The notes beneath the pieces are model-generated. The model saw only the letters and a program-made list of their open reading frames with translations, did not search any database and was not told the DNA's origin. The position numbers and the translations under genes are program-made. This document shows, one piece after another, positions 20,376 through 29,005 of a stretch of DNA of 64,000 bases; position 1 is the first letter of the stretch; the number at the start of each line of letters is the position of its first letter. The DNA is from an uncultured Lactobacillus sp. (GTDB lineage Bacteria > Bacillota > Bacilli > Lactobacillales > Lactobacillaceae), in the NCBI GenBank assembly GCA_947565635.1, contig CANOGU010000001.1, positions 161,167-225,166 on the forward strand. Reading direction: 5' to 3'.

Positions 20376-21456
20376 GACGCTCTTCTTCCTTTCTTTGGTC
20401 AATCATTGACATAAAATCATCAAACAATGAGTCTTCATCATGAGGGCCTGGGGTTGCATCAGGGTGAAATTGGACTGAAAAGGCAGGATATTTTTTATGA
20501 CGTAATCCTTCAACTGTGCCATCATTTACTTCAACGTGAGTAATCATCAAATTTTCTTTATCAATAGATTTAGGATCTACCGCATAACCGTGATTTTGCG
20601 AAGTAAAACCAATATTACCAGTGGCAATTTCTCTTACCGGATGATTAAAGCCGCGGTGTCCAAACTTCATTTTGTAGGTACTAGCCCCATTTGCGAGAGC
20701 AAAGACTTGATGACCCATACAAATTCCAAATAGTGGAACATGTTTTTCAACTTCTTGTACCATTTTTGCAGCCGTAAGCATTTCTTCTGGATTTCCAGGC
20801 CCATTTGATAAAAGCACTCCGTCTGGATTAAGATTTAAAATTTCTTCGGCTGTTGCAGTGTAAGGTAAGACAATACAGTTACAGTCTCTCTCCGCTAATT
20901 CTCGTAAAATACTATGCTTAATACCAAAGTCAACAACAACTATATTTCTTTTCGAGCCAGGTACTGGATAAGAGTTCTTCGTTGAAACACGGCTGATTAC
21001 ACCTTGGGTAATGTTTCTTTGCTTTAATTCTTGAGCAATACTTGCTGCATTTTCTTTTGAATCAGTAATTTTTCCTTTTAGGGTACCGTGAATTCTTAAT
21101 TTCTTAACCAATTCACGAGTATCGATTCCCTGCAGGCCAGGGATGCTCAATTGTTTTAAAAATTTTGGCAAGGTTGTTTGCATACGCCAATTGTCTGGGC
21201 GTCGCGCTACTTGGTGGCAAATTACACCCTTAATTTGTGGCTCAAGTGATTCATAATCTGCCAAAGTAATTCCATAGTTTCCAATTAAAGGATTAGTAAA
21301 AACTAAAATCTGATCGGCATAACTTTGGTCAGTAATTGCTTCTTGATAGCCCGTCATCCCTGTTGTAAAAACAACCTCACCGCTACTTTCACAATCAGCT
21401 CCAAAGCCTTCGCCTTCATAAATGCTACCATCTTCTAAAATTAAATAGCGTTTCAT
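20368..21456 (-). CDS. carA: Carbamoyl-phosphate synthase small subunit
   Basis: This 362-aa glutamine amidotransferase subunit has the CarA N-domain ([26 protein letters not shown]). The class I amidotransferase domain has nucleophile Cys in [15 protein letters not shown] and catalytic His in [12 protein letters not shown]. It hydrolyses glutamine and passes ammonia to CarB. The start overlaps the pyrC stop by 4 bases (ATGA), showing tight coupling. Confidence 0.96.
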   Translation of the reverse strand: MKRYLILEDGSIYEGEGFGADCESSGEVVFTTGMTGYQEAITDQSYADQILVFTNPLIGNYGITLADYESLEPQIKGVICHQVARRPDNWRMQTTLPKFLKQLSIPGLQGIDTRELVKKLRIHGTLKGKITDSKENAASIAQELKQRNITQGVISRVSTKNSYPVPGSKRNIVVVDFGIKHSILRELAERDCNCIVLPYTATAEEILNLNPDGVLLSNGPGNPEEMLTAAKMVQEVEKHVPLFGICMGHQVFALANGASTYKMKFGHRGFNHPVREIATGNIGFTSQNHGYAVDPKSIDKENLMITHVEVNDGTVEGLRHKKYPAFSVQFHPDATPGPHDEDSLFDDFMSMIDQRKEEERHA

Positions 21457-22730
21457 TTTGTTCCCCTTTGATATACAACTTTACCATCAACAAATGTCAT
21501 CACTGTCTCGCCATATACTTTCTGACCAGTAAATGGTGTATTTACTCCTTTAGACTTAAAATCTTCTTCTTTAATTTCTTTTTGATGCTCAATATCAAAA
21601 ATCGCAATATCTGCATTCTCACCAGGTGCAAGAAGACCTGCGCTTTTTATCCCAAATACTGTAGCCGGCTTATCAGTAAGAAGAGATAGTAATTGTTCAA
21701 GCGTGAAAACTTTCTCTTCCTTTACAAATTTAGTATAAAGAGTACTAAATGCTGTCTCACTTCCTGTAATTCCAAAAGCGGCTTCTCGCATACTACCTTG
21801 TTTTTCCGCTTTAGCATGGGGAGCATGATCAGTAGCAATTAAATCAATTGTTCCATCTAGCATCCCAACTAAAAGAGCTGCTTGATCTTCTTTACTTCTT
21901 AGTGGTGGATTCATTTTAAAGTAAGGATCGTCTTCTGGAATATCGCTATCCGTCAATAAAATATGGTGTGGTGCAACCTCACACGTTACCTTAATTCCTC
22001 GTGCTTTTGCTAAACGAACTAATTCTACACCGGTTTTTGTAGAAACATGACAAATATGGTAATGGACTCCTGTTTTTTGTGCTAAAAGGAGATCACGAGC
22101 AATTTGCGTAGTCTCAGCAAGTTCTGTAACTGGTGGTAAGTCTAATTTTTCAGCTGCTATTCCTTCATTAACAATTCCTTTATTAAAAAGTGAATCATCT
22201 TGGGCATGGGCTGCAATAATTAAGTTGTTTTCTTTAGCCTTTTGCATAGCTAGATACATTGTCTGCGCACTTTGAACTCCATGTCCGTCATTACTTAATG
22301 CAAATGCGCCTGCTTTCTTAAGTTCCGCATAGTCAGGAATAATATCAGTTGTTTCATCCTTAGTGACAGGACCATACTGGAGAATATGAACTAACCCCTT
22401 TTTTTGATTTTCTCTAACCATTTTCTCCATTAATTCAGCTGTATTAGGAACCGGAGTGACATTAGGCATGGCACCAACGGTTGTAAAACCCCCACGTGCT
22501 GCCGCTTGACTACCAGTTTTGATATCCTCCTTATAGGTTTGGCCAGGATCACGATAATGCACATGAACATCCACTAAGCCTGGGCTAACTATCATCCCGC
22601 TAGCATCAATTGTTTCTTCCCCTTCTAGGTCAGTTCCAATAGCCTTAATTTTTTGACCATCGATTAAAACATCAGCTTTGATTAGGTGGCCGTTTTGATA
22701 CACAGTTCCATTTTTAATTACAGTAGTCAT
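21453..22730 (-). CDS. pyrC: Dihydroorotase
   Basis: This 425-aa zinc amidohydrolase cyclises carbamoyl-aspartate. It has metal ligands in [16 protein letters not shown], further His residues in IIAAHAQDD and [12 protein letters not shown], and the catalytic Asp in [15 protein letters not shown]. This is the class I (long) type found in Gram-positives. It overlaps carA by 4 bases and pyrB by 1 base (TAATG). Confidence 0.96.
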   Translation of the reverse strand: MTTVIKNGTVYQNGHLIKADVLIDGQKIKAIGTDLEGEETIDASGMIVSPGLVDVHVHYRDPGQTYKEDIKTGSQAAARGGFTTVGAMPNVTPVPNTAELMEKMVRENQKKGLVHILQYGPVTKDETTDIIPDYAELKKAGAFALSNDGHGVQSAQTMYLAMQKAKENNLIIAAHAQDDSLFNKGIVNEGIAAEKLDLPPVTELAETTQIARDLLLAQKTGVHYHICHVSTKTGVELVRLAKARGIKVTCEVAPHHILLTDSDIPEDDPYFKMNPPLRSKEDQAALLVGMLDGTIDLIATDHAPHAKAEKQGSMREAAFGITGSETAFSTLYTKFVKEEKVFTLEQLLSLLTDKPATVFGIKSAGLLAPGENADIAIFDIEHQKEIKEEDFKSKGVNTPFTGQKVYGETVMTFVDGKVVYQRGTK

Positions 22731-23686
22731 TACTTGAGTCCTCCTAATTTTCTTCCTCGTAAGACTGCTTCAATCATTGCCATTCTCATAAACACACCAT
22801 TTTGCATTTGACGAGTAAACATACACTTGTCGCTTTCCACCAAATCTGCACTTAATTCAACATCGTGGTTAATTGGGCCTGGGTGCATAATAATTGCATT
22901 CGGCTTTAATGCTTTATAGCGCCCCTTATTAATTCCGTATTTTTCATGATATGCTTTTGCATCAAAATTCTTTTCATTAGGATCATCACTGTGTCTTTCG
23001 TGTTGAACTCTTAAGAGCATCATCACATCCATCTCGGGAATTAGCTTATCTAGTTCTTCATATTTTCCATACTTATCAAATTCCTTCGAGTACCAATATT
23101 CAGGTCCTGAAAAGTAAACTTCAGCTCCTAACCGGTGGAGTAATTCCATATTACTTTTAGCAACTCGTGAATTAGTAATATCGCCAACAATAGCTACTTT
23201 TAGACCTTTAAATTGCTTAAAATGTTCATGAATTGTCATCATGTCTAACAAACATTGACTTGGATGTTGTCCACTGCCATCTCCGGCATTAATTATTCCA
23301 ATATCTAAATGTTGATGATTTTGAGGGCGGATTAAATTTTGATAGTATTCATTTTGTGAGTGACGAATTACTTCAATATTCACTCCCACAGCTTCCATAA
23401 TCAGGGATGTATCATATAATGTTTCTCCCTTATTAACTGAAGAATGAGCAGGATCAAATGGGATTACGGTTAAACCTAATTTTCTTTCAGCCATTTCAAA
23501 ACTAGTATGCGTTCTACTTGAATCTTCAAAAAACATATTAGTAATACAGATGGGCTCTGTTAGATTAGGCGTCGCTCCGCCATTTTTAAAATATTCTGCT
23601 CGATTAATTAAAGCTTCAACTTCTTCAACACTCAGATTTTCTACACTAACAAAATGTGGTAAACTAACAAGATTTAAATTTTCCAT
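22730..23686 (-). CDS. pyrB: Aspartate carbamoyltransferase catalytic subunit
   Basis: This 318-aa enzyme has the carbamoyl-phosphate loop [19 protein letters not shown], with Ser-Ser replacing the usual Ser-Thr. It also has the [11 protein letters not shown] motif, [12 protein letters not shown] and LLRVQHERH. It joins carbamoyl phosphate and aspartate. No pyrI regulatory subunit is present, as usual in Gram-positives. Expression is controlled by the attenuator at 23701-23806 directly upstream. Confidence 0.96.
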   Translation of the reverse strand: MENLNLVSLPHFVSVENLSVEEVEALINRAEYFKNGGATPNLTEPICITNMFFEDSSRTHTSFEMAERKLGLTVIPFDPAHSSVNKGETLYDTSLIMEAVGVNIEVIRHSQNEYYQNLIRPQNHQHLDIGIINAGDGSGQHPSQCLLDMMTIHEHFKQFKGLKVAIVGDITNSRVAKSNMELLHRLGAEVYFSGPEYWYSKEFDKYGKYEELDKLIPEMDVMMLLRVQHERHSDDPNEKNFDAKAYHEKYGINKGRYKALKPNAIIMHPGPINHDVELSADLVESDKCMFTRQMQNGVFMRMAMIEAVLRGRKLGGLK

Positions 23687-23700
23687 TTTTTATTCTTTCT

Positions 23701-23806
23701 AAAGCAAAAAGGCCTGAAGCATTTAATTACTCCAGGCCTATTTTTCATATTCTTGTATACGAAAAATATAGCAACCCTTCTGGCCCTCTCTGGAGTCAAT
23801 TAAATG
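23701..23806 (-). promoter_or_regulatory. PyrR-dependent attenuator upstream of pyrB
   Basis: On the minus strand the leader has a PyrR-loop segment (23782-23797) with hexaloop CAGAGA closed by C-G. The terminator hairpin uses arms 23730-23739 and 23710-23719 followed by TTTTTGCTTT. The antiterminator arm is visible: 23790-23806 is complementary to 23720-23735 with one bulged base, and each arm overlaps the PyrR loop or the terminator stem. PyrR-UMP bound to the loop would block antiterminator formation and stop transcription. Confidence 0.88.
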
Positions 23807-23833
23807 GTTGACTATTAAATCAATATTTCTCAA

Positions 23834-24376
23834 CTATTTTGATAGAGATTTCAGTTCAACTGAATCCTTACCATCTTTTTCTACCATGTTAACAGCAACT
23901 TGTTCGTTAGCTGCAGTTGGGATGTTCTTACCAACAAAGTCAGCTCTAATTGGTAATTCGCGGTGACCACGATCTACCAAAACTGCAACTTTAATTGAAC
24001 TAGGGCGTCCATCATCCATCAAAGCATCCATTGCTGCTCTAATTGTTCGACCAGTATAAATTACATCGTCAATCAAAATTACTTTCTTATCGGTAATATC
24101 AACATCAATTTGGTTAGAGTTGACTATTGGATCTTGTTTTAATGAAGCATCATGACGATCATCACGATAAAGCGTAATATCTAACTCATCGATTGGCACA
24201 TCGACATTTTCTAATTTTTGAATTCGGTCATGAATTCTCTTAGCTAAGTAAACTCCTCTTGTCTTGATTCCAATTAAAACAAGATTATCAGTACCCTTAT
24301 TTTGCTCAATAATTTCATAAGTAATTCGAGTTAATGCACGCTTCATTGCGAGTGCATCCCAAATTTTCTTTGCCAT
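23834..24376 (-). CDS. pyrR: Pyrimidine operon attenuation protein/uracil phosphoribosyltransferase
   Basis: This 180-aa canonical PyrR has PRPP loop [13 protein letters not shown] (99-111) with both acidic residues, the RNA-binding [12 protein letters not shown] segment, and a [21 protein letters not shown]-terminal region. ATG 24376 follows AGGAGG; an in-frame ATG 24 bases earlier lies in the attenuator terminator. First gene of pyrR-B-C-carA-carB-pyrR2. It has attenuators both before and after it, so it is autoregulated. Confidence 0.95.
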   Translation of the reverse strand: MAKKIWDALAMKRALTRITYEIIEQNKGTDNLVLIGIKTRGVYLAKRIHDRIQKLENVDVPIDELDITLYRDDRHDASLKQDPIVNSNQIDVDITDKKVILIDDVIYTGRTIRAAMDALMDDGRPSSIKVAVLVDRGHRELPIRADFVGKNIPTAANEQVAVNMVEKDGKDSVELKSLSK

Positions 24377-24400
24377 ATTTTTCCTCCTGATTTTGCCCAT

Positions 24401-24482
24401 AAAAAAGCTCCTAGTTCTTGAGACTAGGAGCTTATAGTAAAGTCATACTTATTTAAGCCTGCCTTGCTAGCCTCACGGGACT
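24401..24482 (-). promoter_or_regulatory. PyrR-dependent attenuator upstream of pyrR
   Basis: The minus-strand leader contains AGTCCCGTGAGGCT (24469-24482), an exact match to the PyrR loop consensus ARUCCNGNGAGGYU. It is followed by a terminator (AAGCTCCTAGT 24405-24415 with ACTAGGAGCTT 24423-24433, then a T-run). The loop segment TGAGGCTAG (24467-24475) can pair with CTAGTCTCA (24419-24427) of the terminator stem as the antiterminator, with one G-U pair. Confidence 0.92.
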
Positions 24483-24508
24483 AATTTTAAAGGACATTTA
24501 TTGTTTTA

Positions 24509-24537
24509 AAATTACTGTACTTCATGATTTTTGTCAA
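24509..24537 (-). promoter_or_regulatory. Promoter of the pyrR-pyrB-pyrC-carAB operon
   Basis: A perfect -35 TTGACA (24532-24537, minus strand) is followed after 17 bases by a weaker -10 TAATTT (24509-24514). It lies just past the pyrD stop, so pyrD is probably a separate upstream unit that can also read into this leader. Confidence 0.55.
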
Positions 24538-24542
24538 GTCAT

Positions 24543-25466
24543 TTAATTAAAATTGACTTTATTCACCAATTGATTAATATCTGTAATCCCTAACTTTTCT
24601 AATTCCTTTGGTAAGTCATCAGCAATATGCTTTGAAGCAAGACTATCCTTAAAATGAGCCGTTCCAACAGCAACTGCATTAGCACCAGCTAAGATAAATT
24701 CAATTACATCTTTAGCAGAACTGATTCCACCCATCCCAATAATCGGTAAAGTTGTACTTTCTCGAACTTGGTGAACCATTCTAATAGCAATTGGTTTTAC
24801 GGCTTCTCCCGAAAGACCACCAATATTGTGACCTAAAACAGGCTTTCTAGTTTCAACATCAATCTCCATTCCCAAAAGAGTATTGATTAAGGATAATCCA
24901 TCTGCGCCACCATTTTCAGCTGCTTTCGCAATCTGCGTAATATCAGTGACATTAGGGGTTAATTTTACATAAATTGGAATTTTTACGACTGACTTAATTT
25001 TTTTAGTCAATTCTTCCACTACATCAGGATGAACGCCAAAGCTCATTCCGCCCTGATTCACATTCGGACAAGAAACATTAATCTCTAAGGCATTTACTAG
25101 TCCAGAATCAGATAGCTTCTTAGCTACTTCAAGATATCCTGCTTCATCTTCTCCACCAACGCTAGCCATAATTGGCAAGTCAGGATATTCATTACGCAAC
25201 GGAGTTAATTTATCTTTGATCACCGCATCCACACCGGGATTAGTTAATCCAACTGAATTCAAAACTCCAGTATTTAAAACAGCTATTTTGGGTTGCGGAT
25301 TACCTGTTGTACTATGAGGAGTAGTCGTCTTTATTACCATTGCTCCCAAATCATTTAAATCAAATTTCTTGGCTGCCGGTACATCCCCAAAACCAAAGGT
25401 ACCACTTGCTGGCATAATTGGATTTTTTAAATCTAATCCTGGTAATTTTACGTGTGTATTAATCAT
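24543..25466 (-). CDS. pyrD: Dihydroorotate dehydrogenase, class 1B-like catalytic subunit
   Basis: This 307-aa FMN enzyme has [12 protein letters not shown] (catalytic Cys region), [22 protein letters not shown] and [11 protein letters not shown]. The overall sequence resembles the Bacillus PyrD of class 1B ([24 protein letters not shown]). Class 1B enzymes normally work with PyrK, an FAD/2Fe-2S subunit that passes electrons to NAD. No pyrK is in this window. ATG 25466 follows GGAGG. A hairpin with a PyrR-type hexaloop sits just upstream of that site. Confidence 0.93.
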   Translation of the reverse strand: MINTHVKLPGLDLKNPIMPASGTFGFGDVPAAKKFDLNDLGAMVIKTTTPHSTTGNPQPKIAVLNTGVLNSVGLTNPGVDAVIKDKLTPLRNEYPDLPIMASVGGEDEAGYLEVAKKLSDSGLVNALEINVSCPNVNQGGMSFGVHPDVVEELTKKIKSVVKIPIYVKLTPNVTDITQIAKAAENGGADGLSLINTLLGMEIDVETRKPVLGHNIGGLSGEAVKPIAIRMVHQVRESTTLPIIGMGGISSAKDVIEFILAGANAVAVGTAHFKDSLASKHIADDLPKELEKLGITDINQLVNKVNFN

Positions 25467-25480
25467 ATTTTCCTCCAAAA

Positions 25481-25500
25481 TGAATGCTCTCTGTCATTCA
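25481..25500 (-). promoter_or_regulatory. Hairpin with PyrR-type hexaloop at the pyrD ribosome binding site
   Basis: On the minus strand, arms TGAATG and CATTCA enclose ACAGAGAG. The hexaloop CAGAGA (25488-25493) is the same as in the pyrF and pyrB leaders, and its A-G closing context matches the pyrF leader. It begins about 12 bases after the predicted transcription start and ends 4 bases before GGAGG. No terminator follows, so PyrR binding here would block translation rather than transcription. This is an inference. Confidence 0.6.
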
Positions 25501-25518
25501 ATTATTTTTCAAGAATTG

Positions 25519-25546
25519 ATTGTACACGCTTTTTTATTTTTTTCAA
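25519..25546 (-). promoter_or_regulatory. pyrD promoter
   Basis: On the minus strand, -35 TTGAAA (25541-25546), a 16-base spacer and -10 TACAAT (25519-25524). The predicted leader is only about 45 bases. It is divergent from the pyrF promoter; the two -35 boxes are 15 bases apart. Confidence 0.65.
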
Positions 25547-25561
25547 AGTCAAAAATTTTAT

Positions 25562-25590
25562 TTGTAATTCTTTCTCGAAGATGCTAAACT
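25562..25590 (+). promoter_or_regulatory. pyrFE promoter
   Basis: -35 TTGTAA (25562-25567), 17-base spacer, -10 TAAACT (25585-25590) with an extended TGC in front. Transcription would start near 25597, just upstream of the PyrR loop. Confidence 0.6.
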
Positions 25591-25610
25591 TCATTTTGAT
25601 TAAACTTTAA

Positions 25611-25705
25611 ACGGTACAGAGAGACCGCAAGTTAGAATTATTGGCTTAAATTATCTGGGAAAGTCTATACCTAGTGTCTCTCTGCGCTCGGTGTAGACTT
25701 TTTTT
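25611..25705 (+). promoter_or_regulatory. PyrR-dependent attenuator upstream of pyrFE
   Basis: The leader contains CAGAGAGAC (25617-25625) in a PyrR-loop context followed by GCAAG. Its exact complement GTCTCTCTG (25676-25684) lies inside the terminator loop region, giving a 9-bp antiterminator. The terminator pairs 25661-25671 with 25690-25700, followed by a T-run. This is the expected three-way PyrR switch. Confidence 0.85.
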
Positions 25706-25716
25706 ATGGAGGAAAA

Positions 25717-26424
25717 ATGAGTAGACCTGTTATCGTTGCCTTAGATTTAGACAATGAAAAGAAATTAAATGAACTATTACCGAAACTAGGTAAACCTGAA
25801 AATGTTTTTATTAAGATCGGGATGGAACTCTTCTTTAACGAAGGCCCTAAAATCGTAAAACAATTATCAGAACAGGGTTATCAAATCTTTTTAGACTTAA
25901 AAATGAACGATATTCCTAATACAGTCTATAACGGTGCAAAGGCATTAGCTCGTTTGGGTATTACCTACACCACGGTTCACGCACTTGGTGGCAGTCAAAT
26001 GATTAAGGCAGCAAAAGATGGGTTAATTGCGGGAACTCCGATTGATAAAAATGTTCCCGAATTACTAGCTGTAACTGAATTAACTTCTATTTCAGACGAA
26101 ATTCTATATTATGAGCAAAATTGCAATTTATCGATGAATGATCAAGTATTAAGCTTAGCTACAACAGCTAAAAAAGCAGGTGCAGACGGTGTGATTTGTT
26201 CTCCACTCGAAGTTAAAAATTTACGTCAAAAAGTTGGAGAAGACTTTTTGTACGTAACTCCTGGAATTAGACCAGCTGGTAATGCTAAAGATGACCAATC
26301 ACGCGTAGCTACTCCACTTCAAGCAAAAGAATGGGGTTCAACAGCAATTGTTGTTGGTCGGCCAATTACTTTAGCCACTGATCCAGAAGCCGCATATGAA
26401 GCAATTAAAAAGGAGTTCAACTAA
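25717..26424 (+). CDS. pyrF: Orotidine 5'-phosphate decarboxylase
   Basis: This 235-aa TIM-barrel enzyme converts OMP to UMP. It has the catalytic segment FLDLKMNDIPNTV (Lys-Asp pair), VALDLDNEKK at the N-terminus and TPGIRPAGNAKDDQ with VVGRPIT for phosphate binding. GGAGG precedes ATG 25717, overlapping the end of the attenuator T-run. It is cotranscribed with pyrE (one base between stop and start). Confidence 0.96.
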   Translation: MSRPVIVALDLDNEKKLNELLPKLGKPENVFIKIGMELFFNEGPKIVKQLSEQGYQIFLDLKMNDIPNTVYNGAKALARLGITYTTVHALGGSQMIKAAKDGLIAGTPIDKNVPELLAVTELTSISDEILYYEQNCNLSMNDQVLSLATTAKKAGADGVICSPLEVKNLRQKVGEDFLYVTPGIRPAGNAKDDQSRVATPLQAKEWGSTAIVVGRPITLATDPEAAYEAIKKEFN

Positions 26425-26425
26425 C

Positions 26426-27064
26426 ATGCATAAAGATCAAATTATTAGTCAATTAATCAAAGAAAAAATTATTACTATTTCTCCTGACAAACCTTTCACT
26501 TATGCAAGTGGAATGCTTTCACCAATCTATACCGATCTTCGGCTAACTGTTTCTTACCCAGACCTGCGTGATATGATTGCTAGTGATCTATCCAACCTAA
26601 TTGCGGCAGAATTTCCTCAAGCAACTATTATTGGCGGAGTTGCAACTGCTGGTATTCCTCATGCTGCTTTAGTTGCCGAAAAATTACATTTACCAATGAT
26701 TTATGTTCGTCCAAAACCTAAAGATCACGGTAAAGGCCGTCAAATTGAAGGTCGTTTTTCAGAAAATGATCAAATTGTCTTAATTGACGATCTAATTACC
26801 ACTGGTGGATCAGTTTTAAACGCAGTTAAAGCTACTGAAAAAGATGGCGGAAAAGTAGCTGGGGTTGCTTCAATCTTCACTTATTATTTGCCAGATGCAA
26901 AAGAAAACTTTAAAGAGGCAAATGTAAAATATACTCCCCTTCTTTCTTATCCTGAATTACTTAAAAAAGAAAATGAATCCGGTCATATTACCAGTGACCA
27001 ATATGATATTTTAAAAACCTGGCATGAAGATCCATGGGCTTGGGGTAAAAAATTTAACAGTTAA
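26426..27064 (+). CDS. pyrE: Orotate phosphoribosyltransferase
   Basis: This 212-aa enzyme makes OMP from orotate and PRPP. It has PRPP loop IVLIDDLITTGGS, the mobile loop RPKPKDHGKGRQIEG and FTYASGMLSPIYTDLR. ATG 26426 has AAGGAG upstream in the end of pyrF; a longer in-frame start lies inside pyrF and is not needed. The pathway in this window is thus complete to UMP. Confidence 0.96.
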   Translation: MHKDQIISQLIKEKIITISPDKPFTYASGMLSPIYTDLRLTVSYPDLRDMIASDLSNLIAAEFPQATIIGGVATAGIPHAALVAEKLHLPMIYVRPKPKDHGKGRQIEGRFSENDQIVLIDDLITTGGSVLNAVKATEKDGGKVAGVASIFTYYLPDAKENFKEANVKYTPLLSYPELLKKENESGHITSDQYDILKTWHEDPWAWGKKFNS

Positions 27065-27090
27065 ATCTAAATAAGATTATCATCATATAG

Positions 27091-27120
27091 TTAATTTAAA
27101 AAGAGTTAATTTAAAAAGAG
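27091..27120. repeat. 15-bp perfect tandem duplication
   Basis: TTAATTTAAAAAGAG occurs twice back to back (27091-27105 and 27106-27120) directly after pyrE. The second copy supplies the 5' arm of the terminator. It looks like a recent slippage duplication. Confidence 0.9.
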
Positions 27121-27150
27121 ACTGATTTTTTATTTTCAGTCTCTTTATTT
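27114..27150 (+). terminator. pyrFE terminator
   Basis: AAAGAGACTGA (27115-27125) pairs with TCAGTCTCTTT (27136-27146), followed by TATTTATTT. In the rest of the gap to 27360 I see only a -10-like TATAAT (27322-27327) that probably serves the next gene. Confidence 0.8.
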
Positions 27151-27360
27151 ATTTCCAGCTATTTTATTAATAAAATTTTCTTTAATTTCAAACTGGCTAC
27201 AAATATTTATCAATACTGCAAGTTACTTAATCGCCTTATTTACCATGTGGTAGACTTAAGGAGAGTAAGTGATTTTCTTTTTTATTAGCAATTCGTTAAT
27301 AAAAAATACAACATTTATCTATATAATGAAATTACAATTGGCAGAAAGGATGGATGAAAT

Positions 27361-28956
27361 ATGGATACAAATAATATTTTGTCTTACATAAAATGGCGTG
27401 GCGATATTTCCCTTTCTGTACGACCCTTTGACGAAGTTGATGCATTAGTAATTGCCACGTTTTCTTATATTCATCTTGATGGAATTGTCCCTGATTCTAA
27501 TAAAGAAATTTCAATAAAAGAAGCCGCTGAGAAATATTTTAATTCTTCAAATCAACATCTCGACCATTATAAGTATCAATATCTACTAAAATTAATGGCA
27601 AATTCTGTTCGTTTTGGGGATGCAAAATTATCTTACTTTGTGGATGTTCTTACTGATCGGATACAATTTTCTGCAATCAAAATTAGTCTTGATAATGATA
27701 CTAATTTTATTTCCTTTCGAGGAACAGATGACAGCTTAGTTGGCTGGAAAGAAGATTTTGAAATTAGTTTTAGAACAACCGGTGCACAAAAATATGCCCT
27801 AAAGTATCTGACAAATATTTTAAAGACTACCAAGCAAGTCTACAGTTTAGCTGGTCACTCCAAAGGCGGTAATCTTGCTGAATATGCAGCAGTTAACCTA
27901 CCTGATGACTTAAAAAATCAGATCAAGACTATTTACACTTTTGATAGTCCGGGGCTTAGTACTCAAGTTGATGGGGTAACTGATAAACTAAAACGTTATG
28001 TGCCTGAATTTAGTATCATTGGCCGGCTTTTTGAGCCAGAAAACATTACCCCAACAATTTTAGTTAGTGATCGGCCAAAACTAGCTCAACATGATCCAAT
28101 GAGCTGGGAAGTATCGGGTTCTCACTTTATTACTAGAGCTCATCGCAATCCAACTTCTAAAATATATAATCAAATCATAAATCAATGGATTGGTGAAGCA
28201 AATCTTCAAGAACGTGAAGCCCTAACAAATGATCTATTTAATGCTTTTGCAGCTAGTGGAGCAACCAAAATTACAGAACTTAATAAAAATGGTTTTGGTG
28301 GTTTTGGCGCTATTCTTTTCTCTCTTACTAATTCATCTAGAAGAACGCGATTTGTTCTCGGAAGTTTATGGGAAACCATCTGGCGCAGTATGAAAGCAAC
28401 TCATCTAGAGAAATTATTTATAAATCCCAATTCAATTATTGGATGGGTATTAATTATTCTTGGTATTGTAAACCTGATGATTCCTGATTATGCCTATCGA
28501 GCATTTGGAGGAATAGTTGGCGTCTTTTGTATTGGATGGAGTGGTTATCATATTGTTACAGCTGCTAACTCCCATTTAGTGCCCAAGTCAAAGCAATTCT
28601 TTATTATTACTTATCTCATTGTTTTTGGCTTAGCTGTTGCAATTATTTCTAATAACCGTTTATTGGCTTTCTTAGCTCACTATGTTCTAGGGATCTTCTT
28701 GATCGGTTTTGCATATGTCAGATTACGTAATGTAATCGTTAAAAATAAGAAAAATGGAATTTTCAAAAATATCATTGATGTGGTTGAAAGTTTAATTGCT
28801 TTCGCAGCTGGCATTATTGTAATTGTCAATCCTAACTACTTCAGTCGCCAAGCAGTCATTATTTTAGGAATTTTACTGATTATTTATGGCCTCTTCCAAT
28901 TAATAATGGAATTATTTAAACAAAGAAAATCAAAGATTCCGCCTAAACATCGTTAA
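27361..28956 (+). CDS. DUF2974 (Mbeg1-like) alpha/beta-hydrolase with C-terminal membrane domain
   Basis: This 531-aa protein starts NILSYIKWRGDISLSVRPFDEVDALV, the characteristic Mbeg1-like N-terminus. It has a lipase nucleophile elbow LAGHSKGGNLAEYAA (GxSxG) near residue 165 and FISFRGTDDS before it. After residue about 345 come roughly six hydrophobic helices (WVLIILGIVNLMIP, FIITYLIVFGLAVAII, GILLIIYGLFQLIM and others), like the DUF308/HdeD type. So a cytosolic lipase-like domain seems anchored to a membrane bundle. GAAAGGATG precedes the ATG. Substrate unknown; lipid or ester hydrolysis at the membrane is inferred. Confidence 0.8.
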   Translation: MDTNNILSYIKWRGDISLSVRPFDEVDALVIATFSYIHLDGIVPDSNKEISIKEAAEKYFNSSNQHLDHYKYQYLLKLMANSVRFGDAKLSYFVDVLTDRIQFSAIKISLDNDTNFISFRGTDDSLVGWKEDFEISFRTTGAQKYALKYLTNILKTTKQVYSLAGHSKGGNLAEYAAVNLPDDLKNQIKTIYTFDSPGLSTQVDGVTDKLKRYVPEFSIIGRLFEPENITPTILVSDRPKLAQHDPMSWEVSGSHFITRAHRNPTSKIYNQIINQWIGEANLQEREALTNDLFNAFAASGATKITELNKNGFGGFGAILFSLTNSSRRTRFVLGSLWETIWRSMKATHLEKLFINPNSIIGWVLIILGIVNLMIPDYAYRAFGGIVGVFCIGWSGYHIVTAANSHLVPKSKQFFIITYLIVFGLAVAIISNNRLLAFLAHYVLGIFLIGFAYVRLRNVIVKNKKNGIFKNIIDVVESLIAFAAGIIVIVNPNYFSRQAVIILGILLIIYGLFQLIMELFKQRKSKIPPKHR

Positions 28957-28963
28957 CAAATTA

Positions 28964-28999
28964 AATAAGGCTTTTGGAACTTAATCCAAAAGCCTTATT
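28964..28999. terminator. Bidirectional terminator
   Basis: AATAAGGCTTTTGGA (28964-28978) pairs perfectly with TCCAAAAGCCTTATT (28985-28999) between convergent genes. Confidence 0.9.
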
Positions 29000-29005
29000 A
29001 TTTGC

